Shown here piece after piece: positions 1 through 10,663 of a DNA stretch of 64,000 nt. This DNA is from Candidatus Hydrogenedentota bacterium (GTDB lineage: Bacteria > Hydrogenedentota > Hydrogenedentia > Hydrogenedentales > JAGMZX01): contig JAKQEQ010000017.1 in the NCBI GenBank assembly GCA_029556545.1, positions 186,001 through 250,000 on the forward strand. The letters are read 5' to 3'. Under the pieces are notes generated by a model. That model made no database searches, was not told the DNA's origin, and was given only the letters and a program-made list of their open reading frames with translations. The first letter of the stretch is position 1; each line of letters starts with the position of its first letter. Position numbers and translations under genes: made by a program.

Positions 1-1545
<1,545 letters not shown>

Positions 1546-1579
1546 GATTCGTCACCTCGATTGCCAAGAGTCCAGTGCC

Positions 1580-1608
1580 ATTATACCGGAAATCCGTGCA
1601 CGAACACC
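1580..1608 (-). promoter_or_regulatory. Possible promoter of the M14 peptidase gene
   Basis: On the minus strand there is a perfect TATAAT (1585-1580) about 35 bases before the GTG start. The -35 region 17 bases further upstream (GGTGTT) is poor, so the call rests on the -10 box and position. Confidence 0.45.
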
Positions 1609-1619
1609 GTGGAATATGC

Positions 1620-1625
1620 TACAAT
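1620..1625 (+). promoter_or_regulatory. Possible extended -10 (TGCTACAAT) for the large secreted protein
   Basis: TG-N-TACAAT lies about 50 bases before the ATG at 1676. I see no good -35 box. The divergent arrangement with the M14 gene leaves only 130 bases for both promoters. Confidence 0.35.
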
Positions 1626-1675
1626 GCTTTCGGGTTTGAAGAGTGGCAGGCTAACCGTAACGCGAGAGGTGTCTC

Positions 1676-3703
1676 ATGAGCACTGGTGCGCGGGTGAAGA
1701 CCTATTTCGATGCGGGGCGGATTTTCCTACTGGCCTGCCTGTTGATCGGCCCGGGGGCGGGTGTTGCGCTTGCCGCGCAGACCGACGACGTCGCCTTCGA
1801 TGCGCACTTTTCGCAGCTCGACCTCGGCTGGGACTCCGGCTGGTATCCGCCGGGCGACCCGGCGCCGGGCGCGCAAGTCATCCAGGTGCGTCTGAATTTC
1901 AACGGTACCGCCAAGGTGGACGCGGCGCTGGCCGGGGATTACGAACTCGACGGCAACCGGCTTGGACCAGCCAACGCCGCGGGGGACTGGGCTTACGATT
2001 TCGGCGCGGACGTCGAGATGAAGATTGCGTTCAATATCAACTATACCATCGAAAATCCGTTCCCTTGGGGCGATGACTTTGTCATCAGTCCCTTTATCAT
2101 CGACATCCCGTTCACGCCGAATTTCGACCTGCGGGCAACGCAAGAAACGACGTTCACGACCTATCTGCTCGACTCCGTGTCGGAACTTGACGAAACGACC
2201 GAGCCGATCGGGGTGTATGACCTCGACCTGCTGGACCTCATTATCGGCGCGCTCGATTTACCGGATTGGGCGAAGTACTTCATTAATGCAGGCGCGGCGC
2301 TGACTGTGGCCATCGAGAGCCATGCCGCGCTTACCTGTGACAACATGACGCTTGGGACGGGACCGGTTTTCACCGAGGAATGGGAGCGGCAGACGGTGGA
2401 CGCCACGCCGCCGCAGTACGCCGCGACCGTCGACTACAACGAGAACTTCACGTGGGACCTTACGCTGCACGCGATCCCCACGGTCTTTATCTCGATCGTC
2501 GGGGTGCGCTGGGAGTACCCGGTGACGTCAATCCCGTGGCATGCGTACTCGGGTCCCCTTGACCTCGTATTTAACCAGGACGAGATCATCGTCCCCGTGG
2601 AGGATGCGGGCGAAGGCGAGGGCGAGGGCGAAGGCGAAGGGGAGGGCGAAGGCGAAGGGGAGGGTGAAGGCGAAGGCGAAGGGGAGGAAGATTGCGAATG
2701 GCGGTATCTCATCCCGGTCGAGGGCGATTCCGACGGGGACCTGCTGAGCGACGTGGAAGAAGACGCGCTCGGCTTTGATCCGGACAATCCTGATGAGAAC
2801 GACAACGGTGTGCCGGACGGCATTGAGTTGGCGTTTTACGTGGCCGATCTCGTGCGCGCGCTGGACACCTATCACGCAGATTTCGCGCCGCCGGATACCT
2901 GGTGGCCCGAGGGGTTGCCCGAGGGGCTGCCGAAGGACCACCCCTATGCCGTCCACTTTGATTACATGCTGGACTGCGTATGGGAGACGACCGCTTGCGG
3001 TGTCGGCGTTACCATCGGCCACATCCAGGTCGTGAATCCCGCGTTGCACGCGAGTTGGGAAGACGGTTTCGTGTTACCCTTCGACGCGTGGCACTACATC
3101 GAACACGGCTCGTTCAGTTATAGCTCTCAGGAATGCAGTGATGATCCGCGCGCAGGCCGCGTGGACTTGCTGTCGCTGCTCGCTATCCTGACCTACGGTG
3201 GCGAGGGCGAGGGCGAAGGCGAGGGCGAAGGCGAGGGTGAAGGCGAAGGAGAGGGTGAAGGCGAGGGTGAGGGCGAAGGCGAAGGTGAAGGCGAGGGCGA
3301 AGGTGAGGGTGAGGGTGAGGGTGAGGGCGAAGGTGAAGGCGAGGGTGAAGGTGAAGGTGAAGGCGAGGGCGAAGGTCAAGACCCGTGCTGGAACGCATGG
3401 CACAGCGCGGACCTCTCGCAAGACAATGTGATCAGCCTGAGCGAGTTGCTGCGGGCCATCCAGTTCTACAACTCCGGCGGCTTCCATTGCGCTGAGAACC
3501 TCGGCGACACGGAAGACGGCTACGTGCCCGGCGCGGGCGAGAATACGACCTGTTGCCCCCACAATGCCGATTATGCGGACGGCGGTCCCGACTGGCGCAT
3601 CAGCCTGAGCGAGTTGCTCCGGGTTATCCAGTTCTTCAACAGCGGCGGCTACCACATCTGCGAAGGTTCGGAGGACGGCTTCTGCCCCGGTCAAGTGTTG
3701 TAA
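1676..3703 (+). CDS. Large secreted protein, two Gly-Glu linkers, dockerin-like C-terminal module
   Basis: 675 residues; ATG 1676 follows GAGAGG. Residues 1-34 form a signal peptide ending near GVALA-AQ. Residues 35-310 look beta-rich and match no family I recognise. Then come Gly-Glu linker 1 (about 311-338), a segment with thrombospondin type 3-like Asp-rich loops (DSDGDLLSDVEEDALGFD, then DENDNGVPDGIE), a further unknown stretch, and Gly-Glu linker 2 (about 509-567). The C-terminus (573-675) has two repeats centred on ISLSELLR(A/V)IQF, each preceded by an EF-hand-like loop (D-x-S-x-D...E and D-x-G-x-D...E) with conserved Cys. This resembles a dockerin in layout but not in detail. Probably cell-surface or extracellular; function unknown. 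Confidence 0.8.
   Translation: MSTGARVKTYFDAGRIFLLACLLIGPGAGVALAAQTDDVAFDAHFSQLDLGWDSGWYPPGDPAPGAQVIQVRLNFNGTAKVDAALAGDYELDGNRLGPANAAGDWAYDFGADVEMKIAFNINYTIENPFPWGDDFVISPFIIDIPFTPNFDLRATQETTFTTYLLDSVSELDETTEPIGVYDLDLLDLIIGALDLPDWAKYFINAGAALTVAIESHAALTCDNMTLGTGPVFTEEWERQTVDATPPQYAATVDYNENFTWDLTLHAIPTVFISIVGVRWEYPVTSIPWHAYSGPLDLVFNQDEIIVPVEDAGEGEGEGEGEGEGEGEGEGEGEGEGEEDCEWRYLIPVEGDSDGDLLSDVEEDALGFDPDNPDENDNGVPDGIELAFYVADLVRALDTYHADFAPPDTWWPEGLPEGLPKDHPYAVHFDYMLDCVWETTACGVGVTIGHIQVVNPALHASWEDGFVLPFDAWHYIEHGSFSYSSQECSDDPRAGRVDLLSLLAILTYGGEGEGEGEGEGEGEGEGEGEGEGEGEGEGEGEGEGEGEGEGEGEGEGEGEGEGEGEGEGQDPCWNAWHSADLSQDNVISLSELLRAIQFYNSGGFHCAENLGDTEDGYVPGAGENTTCCPHNADYADGGPDWRISLSELLRVIQFFNSGGYHICEGSEDGFCPGQVL
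2608..2688 (+). repeat. (Gly-Glu)n coding repeat, linker 1
   Basis: Run of GGCGA(A/G), GGTGAA and GGGGAG hexamers encoding Gly-Glu within the secreted protein. Synonymous third bases vary, so the repeat is less exact in DNA than in protein. Confidence 0.95.
3200..3376 (+). repeat. (Gly-Glu)n coding repeat, linker 2
   Basis: The longest Gly-Glu hexanucleotide run in this gene, about 29 hexamers, just before the C-terminal dockerin-like module. The same codons as in linker 1 appear with mixed third positions. Confidence 0.95.
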
Positions 3704-3888
3704 CCGTCGCCTGACCTCAATAATCCGAGGCGCTTCCGCGGCAAGGGCAGCCAGCCCGTGGTGCTCCACGAGCATGGCGCCCCTGCCGCGGTTTCTTCCT
3801 AGTTGGGGACCATCCCGTTGACAAAGCGAGCAAGCGGCATCCCTACCCGAGGGTGATTGAAAACTCCCGCCGACAGGGGAACTTGTGC

Positions 3889-3894
3889 TATGCT
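3889..3894 (+). promoter_or_regulatory. Possible extended -10 (TG-C-TATGCT) for the oxidoreductase gene
   Basis: An extended -10 lies about 45 bases before ATG 3941, with no convincing -35 box at the right distance. A TTGACA is present at 3819-3824 but has no matching -10. Confidence 0.4.
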
Positions 3895-3940
3895 GGCGTC
3901 CTTCATCGCGCAACCAAGCGTTAACAGGAGGAACCAGATA

Positions 3941-5188
3941 ATGCGTGACGTACAGGAGCAGGGGATGACCCGGAGGGAATTCGCGAAAGCGGGCGCGGCG
4001 GCGAGTTTCGCCATATTGACGGCGCGGTCGGGGATCGCGCAAACCAACGGCGATACGTTGCGTATCGGGCTGATTGGCTGCGGCGGCCGCGGCGGCGGCG
4101 CCGTGATGAACTGCCTGATGGGGAACGATAACGTCATGCTGGTGGCGCTGGCGGACGTGTTCGAGGACCGGCTCACCGGCAAACGCCAGGAAATGGAGAA
4201 GAACAAGCACTCGAAAGTCCGCACGAAGATCAACGTGACGGATGAAATGTGCTTCGTCGGACTCGACGCCTATCAGAAGCTGCTGGCGACGGATGTGGAC
4301 GTAATCATCCACGCGACGCCGCCCTACGCGCGGCCCGGCCACATCGAGGCGGCGGTCGACGCGGGCAAACACATCTTCACCGAGAAGCCGATTGCCGTGG
4401 ACCCGGTGGGCGTGCGCCAGTTCATCCGCGCGGCGGAAAAGGCGCGCGAGAAGAACCTGTCCTTCGTGTGCGGCACGCAGCGCCGTTATCAGCGCTCGTA
4501 TGTGGACACGGTCGCGAAGATCAAGGAAGGGGCCATCGGCGAGGTGCTCGCGGCGCGCGTGTACTGGAACGGCACGCTACCCTTTGCTAACGACCGCCAG
4601 CCCGAGTGGAGCGACCTCGAATACCGCCTCCGCAACTGGTACAACCAGGTGTGGACCTGCGGCGACAACATCGTCGAGCAGCACATCCACAACCTCGACA
4701 TCGCCAATTGGATTCTGGGCGGACCGCCCGCGAAGGTGACGGCCTCCGGCGGCCGCGCCTGGAAACCCCTCGAAGAGAAATACGGCGACCTCTTCGACCA
4801 CTTCAACTGCGACTACGAATATCCGAACGGAGTGCACCTCTACAGCGCGAGCCGGCACTGGAACAACTCGAAGAACGACGTCTTCGAGGAAGTCACGGGA
4901 ACGACGGGCAAGAGCAACTGCCACGACATGGGCAAGGACGATATGGACCCCTACGTGCGCGAGCACGTGGCGCTCTTCGAGAGCATCCGCGGCGCGGGCC
5001 CGTACATCAACGACGGCGTCGAATGCGCGCACAGCACGCTGACGGCGATCATGGGCCGCATGTCCGCCTTTACCGGCCAGGAAGTGACTTGGGAACAGGC
5101 GATGAACTCGGACCTCTCGATCGTGCCGGCGGACCTCAGCTTCGACAAGGAGTATCCCGTCGGCCCCATCGCCGTGCCCGGCGTCTGA
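3941..5188 (+). CDS. Tat-exported Gfo/Idh/MocA family oxidoreductase
   Basis: 415 residues from ATG 3941, chosen over an earlier in-frame ATG because CAGGAGGAA sits 7 bases upstream and the product then starts with a Tat signal (TRREFAKAGAAASFA). After it comes a Rossmann nucleotide-binding motif (IGLIGCGGRGGGAV) and the family hallmark HIFTEKPIAVDP, a Lys-Pro shared by NAD(P)-dependent sugar and inositol dehydrogenases. The C-terminal part is the usual alpha/beta substrate domain. Tat export means folding with bound cofactor before translocation. The substrate is probably a sugar or cyclitol but cannot be read from the sequence. The symporter gene follows after 95 bases. Confidence 0.88.
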   Translation: MRDVQEQGMTRREFAKAGAAASFAILTARSGIAQTNGDTLRIGLIGCGGRGGGAVMNCLMGNDNVMLVALADVFEDRLTGKRQEMEKNKHSKVRTKINVTDEMCFVGLDAYQKLLATDVDVIIHATPPYARPGHIEAAVDAGKHIFTEKPIAVDPVGVRQFIRAAEKAREKNLSFVCGTQRRYQRSYVDTVAKIKEGAIGEVLAARVYWNGTLPFANDRQPEWSDLEYRLRNWYNQVWTCGDNIVEQHIHNLDIANWILGGPPAKVTASGGRAWKPLEEKYGDLFDHFNCDYEYPNGVHLYSASRHWNNSKNDVFEEVTGTTGKSNCHDMGKDDMDPYVREHVALFESIRGAGPYINDGVECAHSTLTAIMGRMSAFTGQEVTWEQAMNSDLSIVPADLSFDKEYPVGPIAVPGV

Positions 5189-5283
5189 TCGGCGCCACAC
5201 ACATCGGGCCGTGTCCGTCCGTGTGCGTCCGTGTTCGCCATGGACCACGCGGATAATGTGCGGGAACGTCCCGGGAAGCGGCG

Positions 5284-6672
5284 ATGCGTAGACACTTGTT
5301 CTTCTATCTTTTCCTGGGCCTGGTGGCCGCGTTTCTCGGCGCGGCCTCCGCGTGGCCGCTCGATAGCGGCGCGGCGTTGTTGCGCGCGGGCGCGCGCGTC
5401 GTGTTGCTCTGGGCCGTCGAGGTCGCGTTCCTGGTCGTGCTGCCGCGGCGGCTCGCGCTGCCGTGGCAAATTTTCGTTGCGATGGTCGGCGGCGTATTGG
5501 GCGGCTGGGCCGTCACCCGCTGGGACGACCCGGCGTTCATCAGCGATTACCTGGGCGTCTTCGGCGTGCTGTTCATCCTCTTGCTCACGGTGGTGATCAT
5601 CCCGCTCATTTTCGTGTCGGTGTTGTGCGGCGTGGCGGGCATCGGCGACGTGCGGAAACTGGGCCGGCTGGGCGCGAAGACCATCGTGTATTTCCTGAGC
5701 ACGACGTCTATCGCGGTGATCATCGCCCTGACGCTGGTCAACCTGCTCCAGCCGGGCGTGGGCCGCGAGAGCCTCAAGGACCAGGTCCGCGAGGAACAGG
5801 AGGCCGCCGCAACCGCCTCAGTCGGCGCACGGATACAGAAAGACGTGCTGCCGACCATCATACGGAACCCGATCATGGCGGACCAAAGCCCGATTGTCGT
5901 GATTTTCGTCGCGCTTCTGCTCGGGGCGGCGCTGGCGACACTCGGGGAGGCGGGTCTGCCGGCGGTGCGCGTCTTCGACGCGCTGAACCTCGCATTCATC
6001 GCGATCATCCGCTGGGTCATGTTCCTCGCGCCCATCGGCGTATTCGCGCTGATGGCGCGGGTTATCGCGGAACTCGGCCTCGGTTACGTCGTCACGCTGG
6101 GGAAGTACTGCCTGACCGTGCTGCTCGGGCTGGCGGTCCACTTCTGCGTGCTGTCCTGCGTGCTTTGCCCGCTTATCGCGCGCGTATCGCCGCTGCGGTT
6201 CCTGCGCGGCATGGTCCCGGTATTCGAGGTCGCCTTCAGCACGTCATCGAGCGCCGCCACGCTCCCCGTGACGCTCGACGCCACGACGCGCCGGATCGGC
6301 GCCGACCGCAACATCGCGAATTTCGTGCTGCCGATGGGCGTCACGATCAACATGGACGGCACCGCCCTGTACGTGGCCGTGGCGTCGCTGTTCATCGCCG
6401 AGGTTTATGGCATTTCCGTGCCGTTCCAGGGCCAGTTGATGGTCTTCCTGACCGCGGTCCTTGTGTCCGTGGGCACGGCGGGCATCCCCGGCGCGAGCAT
6501 CGGCCTGCTCGGGATCATATTGCAGTCGATTGGCGCGCCCCTCGAGGGCATTGCCATCGTCGTGGGCGTCGACAGGCTCCTCGACATGAGCCGCACCGTG
6601 GTCAACGTTACCGGCGACAGCGTGGGCGCGCTCATCATCTCCCGCACCGAAGGCGCGCTACGGGACCCGTGA
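5284..6672 (+). CDS. Dicarboxylate/amino acid:cation symporter (DAACS family)
   Basis: 462 residues, a multi-helix inner-membrane protein. The two reentrant-loop signatures are visible: serine-rich SSSAATLPVT (hairpin 1) and NMDGTALYV in helix 7, which contributes to the Na+ and substrate sites in GltP/DctA/GltPh. The length is near the family norm of 400-450. The family carries glutamate, aspartate, fumarate, succinate or serine with Na+ or H+; which one is not determined here. A charged insert (about 160-190, DQVREEQEAAATASVGARIQ) lies between helices 3 and 4, as in many members. ATG 5284 has GGGAAG upstream. Confidence 0.88.
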   Translation: MRRHLFFYLFLGLVAAFLGAASAWPLDSGAALLRAGARVVLLWAVEVAFLVVLPRRLALPWQIFVAMVGGVLGGWAVTRWDDPAFISDYLGVFGVLFILLLTVVIIPLIFVSVLCGVAGIGDVRKLGRLGAKTIVYFLSTTSIAVIIALTLVNLLQPGVGRESLKDQVREEQEAAATASVGARIQKDVLPTIIRNPIMADQSPIVVIFVALLLGAALATLGEAGLPAVRVFDALNLAFIAIIRWVMFLAPIGVFALMARVIAELGLGYVVTLGKYCLTVLLGLAVHFCVLSCVLCPLIARVSPLRFLRGMVPVFEVAFSTSSSAATLPVTLDATTRRIGADRNIANFVLPMGVTINMDGTALYVAVASLFIAEVYGISVPFQGQLMVFLTAVLVSVGTAGIPGASIGLLGIILQSIGAPLEGIAIVVGVDRLLDMSRTVVNVTGDSVGALIISRTEGALRDP

Positions 6673-6864
6673 CCTGGGCTTGTTGTGGCCGGTCTCCTGC
6701 CTGCCCGCCGTAGCTTCAGCGAAGGCGGGACCGCGCCACTCCGACGACCGCAAGGTCTCCTCTTCCGCCATTTCCAGCGAGTGGAGAATACCGATCAGAG
6801 AAGATGCTTGAGACCTTCGGTCGGGACCGGTGGCTCGGTCGGGAGGCCGGCCACAACGAGGATG

Positions 6865-9609
6865 CTACGGCAGCGCCAGTTCGAGCACGTCGAGGCCGAG
6901 CATATAGTTCGAGGACTGCTCGTTCTTCCCGACGCACCGGAAGGTGATCCGATGCGCGCCTTCGTCGAATTCGTGGACGCCGAAGCAAACCCGTTCACTG
7001 CGCGCGACGCCGCCGTGGAAGCCGTCGAACGGTTCGCCGACGGGCGCATCGTCCACGAGCAGTTGATAGACACCGTAGTCCGGGGCCTTCGTGAAGAACG
7101 CGCAGATGTTGCGCGGGCCGGGTCGTTCGAGGCGCGACTCGAAGGTGATGCTCGCGTCGCTCGACGGCGGCGTGAACCAGAGTTGCGCGTCGCGGCTCCA
7201 CTGTTTGCCGAAGGCGCGCATGTCCTGCCGTCTCGCGACCGGCGGCGTCGCCTCTAGGATGGGCAGTTCCTCGCCCTCGAACACCCCCTCGGGGACTATG
7301 CGGAGGTAGTCGACGACGGTCTCGTTGCTCGCAGACGCGCCGGGCGCGATCACGAGGCCGAAGACGCGAACGCCCGGCTCGACGGGAGGCGTGATGCGCG
7401 TGGCCGTTTCCCAGTGGGGCTCGTCCGTCGCGCACGCTATCGGCTCACCGAAGGGAACGCCGTCGAGCGTGAACTGGACGGTAGGACGCTCCGGCCCGTG
7501 GTGCAGGCGCGCGCTGACGACGTAGGCGTGCGGCGTATCGAGTCTCCAGCCGAACGCCGCGCCGCTGCCGGGACCGCCGTGCGCAATCGCGCCGCCCGAG
7601 AGCCCGCTCATGCCCGCCGGTTCGAGGTCGACAACGTGCAGGGCGGCGTCGCCCACGGGACGCGCAAGGAGCCCCTCCGCTTCGATGACTCCTGACGCCT
7701 TCTCGCTGGGAACGATCCGGAAAGCGTCCAGATAAACGTCGCCGCGAGGCGCGATGACTTCGAGGACATGCTTGCCGCGCGCGAGGCCCATGTGCGGCAG
7801 GGAGCGGTCCCATTCCGTGGCGCGGGCGTCCCGCTTCCAGTTGAGGAGGGCAGGCGGCCTGTCGTCGAGTTGCGCGACAAGTTCGAGTCCGGGCGATCCG
7901 TCCCCGATACGCAGCCGGACCTGGCACACGTCGTCTTGCTCGACGGGAATCGCGAACCGCGCGCGCCCGCCGCCGCCCGGAACCACGGCCACGTCTCCGC
8001 TACTGAAAAAGTGCGGTGTGTCGAAATCCGATAGCAGGGCATACGGCCAGTCACGGACGATGATGTCCTCCGCCTCGATATACCCGGCCAGCCGCGGCGA
8101 GGTCCATACGCGCTTGAACACGGGCGGCGCGCCTTCCATCGCCGTCTGATGGAGGGTCGGGGCTTCGGCGTACCAGAACGTCGTGCCGGCGTAGTCGGCC
8201 TCGACCTCGTTGGCGTGGCCGTGCTCGATGCCGATGTGCGCCATGCCCTGGAAGGGGACGAGGTCCGTCATGTGAAGGCGAAAGGCGTGGCAGCGGCCCT
8301 CGGCCTCGGCATGGTAGCCGCAGCCGTAATACGGGAACGATCCCGTGCCGCCGAAATACCAGCCGCCGTTGTAGTAGTCCTCGGAACCGGTCCCATTGAA
8401 GTGCGTGTGGTCGCGGTCGTCGATCCAGAGCATTTCATCGCCTTCGAGATAGCCGTGGCCCGGCCCAAAGCCCTGCATGGCCATCGAGACGCCGCACCAA
8501 TGGCCCCGCCCCACCGCCGTGAGTATCGGGAAGTTCTCGCCGGGAACGGTCGGATTCTGGCGCAGCCATTTCGCGTGGAAGTAGCCGTGGTCCGCCGGAA
8601 GCTCTCGAAGATAGCGCGTCGTGGTCGTAATGGTGAGGCGCAAGTAATCGCTGGATTCGTTGAGCAAGGCGATTTCGATACTCTCGCGGAACGGCATGGG
8701 CCAGAAGGCGTATAGCGTGTTGGGCTCGCCCGGCTTGCGCCCGCACAGCAGCGACTGCGTGTTCTGGCCCGGGAAGCCCTGGAGAAAGAAGTCGCCCAGC
8801 GGCGCCTCGACCGCCCGCCGGCCGCCGTCCACGTTGACCATGAGCACCGCGCGGCGCAGCGCCTTCTCCGGCAACTCGCGGAAGGCGAGTTCGAGGCCGG
8901 TGAGTATGCCCGGCCCGAAACGCTGCGCGATGGTCTGGTATCGGCCCGGCGGCACGGCCCATTTTTGGTATTGGCCGCGGGCATTCGGGTCCGGCCACGG
9001 ATGGCGCCCGAGGTTGTTCCAGGCATCGCGCACACGCTCGAATTTCGCGCGGTCCTCGTCGGACAAGGACGGCGTAAACGAGCGGACATCCTCGCCGCGC
9101 GCGAATTTCATGTACGTGATCTGGTGGAAATTAACGCGCTCGCGCGTGACGATCTTGAGGCTTTCCCGATACGGCAGCGGCACGTAGCTGCACCAGCCGC
9201 CAATCACGTGGCGGCTCACCGGAGATAGAAACGGCTCAACCTTGTCGAGAAACATGTCCTCCCACTTGTCGAACGCGAGCCGGGGCGTCGCCTCGCCGTC
9301 GAAATAGAACTCGATCCGGCGCGGGCCGGGGTTCGCGGACCAGATGCGGTAGACACAGCCAGGGCCCTCGTCCTCGAAAATGACGTAGGCGCCGTCCGCC
9401 TCCTGTCGCAGGTACGAGTACGTACCGGAAAATCCGTCGTCATTGCCGCCGGTCCGGTCGTAGCTCGATACTTGTAAGCACACATCGTCGCGCAGGACCG
9501 GCAGCTTCGACGTGTCGATGAGTTCGAGCCAGTCACCCATGAATATCGGCGCGCCCGGCGCGAGCGCCGCCGCGAGCATTCCCGCAATGCCGAGATACAG
9601 TTCGCGCAT
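6865..9609 (-). CDS. GH172 (DUF2961) glycoside hydrolase-like protein
   Basis: 914 residues from ATG 9609, which has GGAGGAGG upstream; a further in-frame ATG at 9696 lies inside the stop region of the upstream gene and is less likely. A signal peptide follows (RELYLGIAGMLAAALAPGAP). Residues 15-400 carry the DUF2961 pattern: an early YDRTGGNDDGF, YRIWSANPGPRRIEFYFDGE, then GTGSEDYYNGGWYF. Characterised GH172 enzymes act on alpha-D-fructofuranosides and D-arabinofuranosides (family knowledge). The C-terminal 450 residues look like two or three beta-sandwich carbohydrate-binding modules. It probably acts outside the cytoplasm on a furanose-containing glycan. The PfkB kinase gene lies 83 bases upstream in the same direction. 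Confidence 0.8.
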   Translation of the reverse strand: MRELYLGIAGMLAAALAPGAPIFMGDWLELIDTSKLPVLRDDVCLQVSSYDRTGGNDDGFSGTYSYLRQEADGAYVIFEDEGPGCVYRIWSANPGPRRIEFYFDGEATPRLAFDKWEDMFLDKVEPFLSPVSRHVIGGWCSYVPLPYRESLKIVTRERVNFHQITYMKFARGEDVRSFTPSLSDEDRAKFERVRDAWNNLGRHPWPDPNARGQYQKWAVPPGRYQTIAQRFGPGILTGLELAFRELPEKALRRAVLMVNVDGGRRAVEAPLGDFFLQGFPGQNTQSLLCGRKPGEPNTLYAFWPMPFRESIEIALLNESSDYLRLTITTTTRYLRELPADHGYFHAKWLRQNPTVPGENFPILTAVGRGHWCGVSMAMQGFGPGHGYLEGDEMLWIDDRDHTHFNGTGSEDYYNGGWYFGGTGSFPYYGCGYHAEAEGRCHAFRLHMTDLVPFQGMAHIGIEHGHANEVEADYAGTTFWYAEAPTLHQTAMEGAPPVFKRVWTSPRLAGYIEAEDIIVRDWPYALLSDFDTPHFFSSGDVAVVPGGGGRARFAIPVEQDDVCQVRLRIGDGSPGLELVAQLDDRPPALLNWKRDARATEWDRSLPHMGLARGKHVLEVIAPRGDVYLDAFRIVPSEKASGVIEAEGLLARPVGDAALHVVDLEPAGMSGLSGGAIAHGGPGSGAAFGWRLDTPHAYVVSARLHHGPERPTVQFTLDGVPFGEPIACATDEPHWETATRITPPVEPGVRVFGLVIAPGASASNETVVDYLRIVPEGVFEGEELPILEATPPVARRQDMRAFGKQWSRDAQLWFTPPSSDASITFESRLERPGPRNICAFFTKAPDYGVYQLLVDDAPVGEPFDGFHGGVARSERVCFGVHEFDEGAHRITFRCVGKNEQSSNYMLGLDVLELALP

Positions 9610-9692
9610 CGGTTTGCCTCCTCCAGTAGGGCCAGGAGGGCAGTCTAGGGAGCGCCACCGAAGGGTGTCAACCGTTAACGGCGCGCCGTCAG

Positions 9693-10568
9693 TCAATACC
9701 GCTCGCGGATCGCCTGCTCGACGACGGCAAGGTCGCCTTGGAACGGCCCAGGCGTCTCCATCTTCAACGACGTAAGGGCTGCGGCGAAGCGGCAGGCCGT
9801 CTCGGCATCATGGGTCAATCGCCAGAAACAGTACGCGGCGAAGCTGGTGTCGCCACGGCCCGTTCGACCGGACAGGCTGCGGGCCGTGAACGGCGCGCGA
9901 TGGACCGCGCCCCCGGCGCAGACGAGCACTTCGGTGTTGTGGGTCAATACGACCTCGTTTGCGCCCCAGTCGCACAAGGTGCACGCGGCTTGCTCGCGGT
10001 CGGCGTAGCCGGTCAGGGTCTCCGCCTCGGCGGCGTCCACCTTGAGGTAATGAATGAGCGGAATGCACGCGCGCTTTTCCGCCCAGTCGCGGAAGACCAT
10101 GGCGCCGCCCTCATTCACGCGGAGGAATCCCTGCATATCGACGGCGATCGGGCCGCGCGCGGCCATGTCCCGCAGGAACGCCTCGGGAAACTCGCCGCGC
10201 ATCAAACCGCCGAGATACCAGCACGCCGCCGTGGCGTCTTCCGGTGCGTCCGACGCGGTAAACGGGTCGGCTTGACCGAGGGCTTCGCAGGTGCGGCGCT
10301 CGCGGTCCGTCGTGTGGTAAGTGTTGCGGATCGACGTGGTGCGGGTGCTCGGCCGCCGCCGCACGGGTACATCGTGGCGGGTGAACACGTCAAGTGTCGC
10401 TTCGTCGTCCGAATGCAGCTTGGTCACGGCCAAGACCCGCGCGCCGATGCGCCGGGCCGCTATCGAAGCGTATACCACCGCGCCGCCCACAGCGTGCTCG
10501 ACCTCGCCAAGCGCGATATTCTCGTCTTTCGAGAGATGGCCGAAGACGATCAGGTCGAAAGAGTCCAT
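9693..10568 (-). CDS. PfkB/ribokinase-family carbohydrate kinase
   Basis: 291 residues. The N-terminal PfkB signature region is present (GGAVVYASIAARRIGARV) and so is the C-terminal GRTGRGDTSFAAY, whose Gly-x-Gly-Asp holds the catalytic base and anion hole. The family phosphorylates sugars, nucleosides or related molecules with ATP in the cytoplasm. It precedes the GH172 gene in one direction and may phosphorylate the sugar that enzyme releases (inference). The ADP/ATP-site Gly residues and the length of about 300 fit the family; the substrate is not determinable by eye. Confidence 0.82.
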   Translation of the reverse strand: MDSFDLIVFGHLSKDENIALGEVEHAVGGAVVYASIAARRIGARVLAVTKLHSDDEATLDVFTRHDVPVRRRPSTRTTSIRNTYHTTDRERRTCEALGQADPFTASDAPEDATAACWYLGGLMRGEFPEAFLRDMAARGPIAVDMQGFLRVNEGGAMVFRDWAEKRACIPLIHYLKVDAAEAETLTGYADREQAACTLCDWGANEVVLTHNTEVLVCAGGAVHRAPFTARSLSGRTGRGDTSFAAYCFWRLTHDAETACRFAAALTSLKMETPGPFQGDLAVVEQAIRERY

Positions 10569-10663
10569 TACGCCACACCCCGCATCAATCTGGCCAGTCC
10601 CGGCGACCTTGCCGTCCGCAAGTAACGTCTACATCGCCGAGCCTGTCTCTAAATGGCCGGCCG

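Noticed and set aside
3200-3376. Possible CRISPR array or satellite in the hexamer runs
   Set aside because: Units are six bases with no spacers and stay in frame as Gly-Glu codons.
3074-4372. Minus-strand open frame across the linker 2 region and oxidoreductase start
   Set aside because: Its ALAFTFTF runs are the complement of Gly-Glu codons, and it covers two well-supported plus genes.
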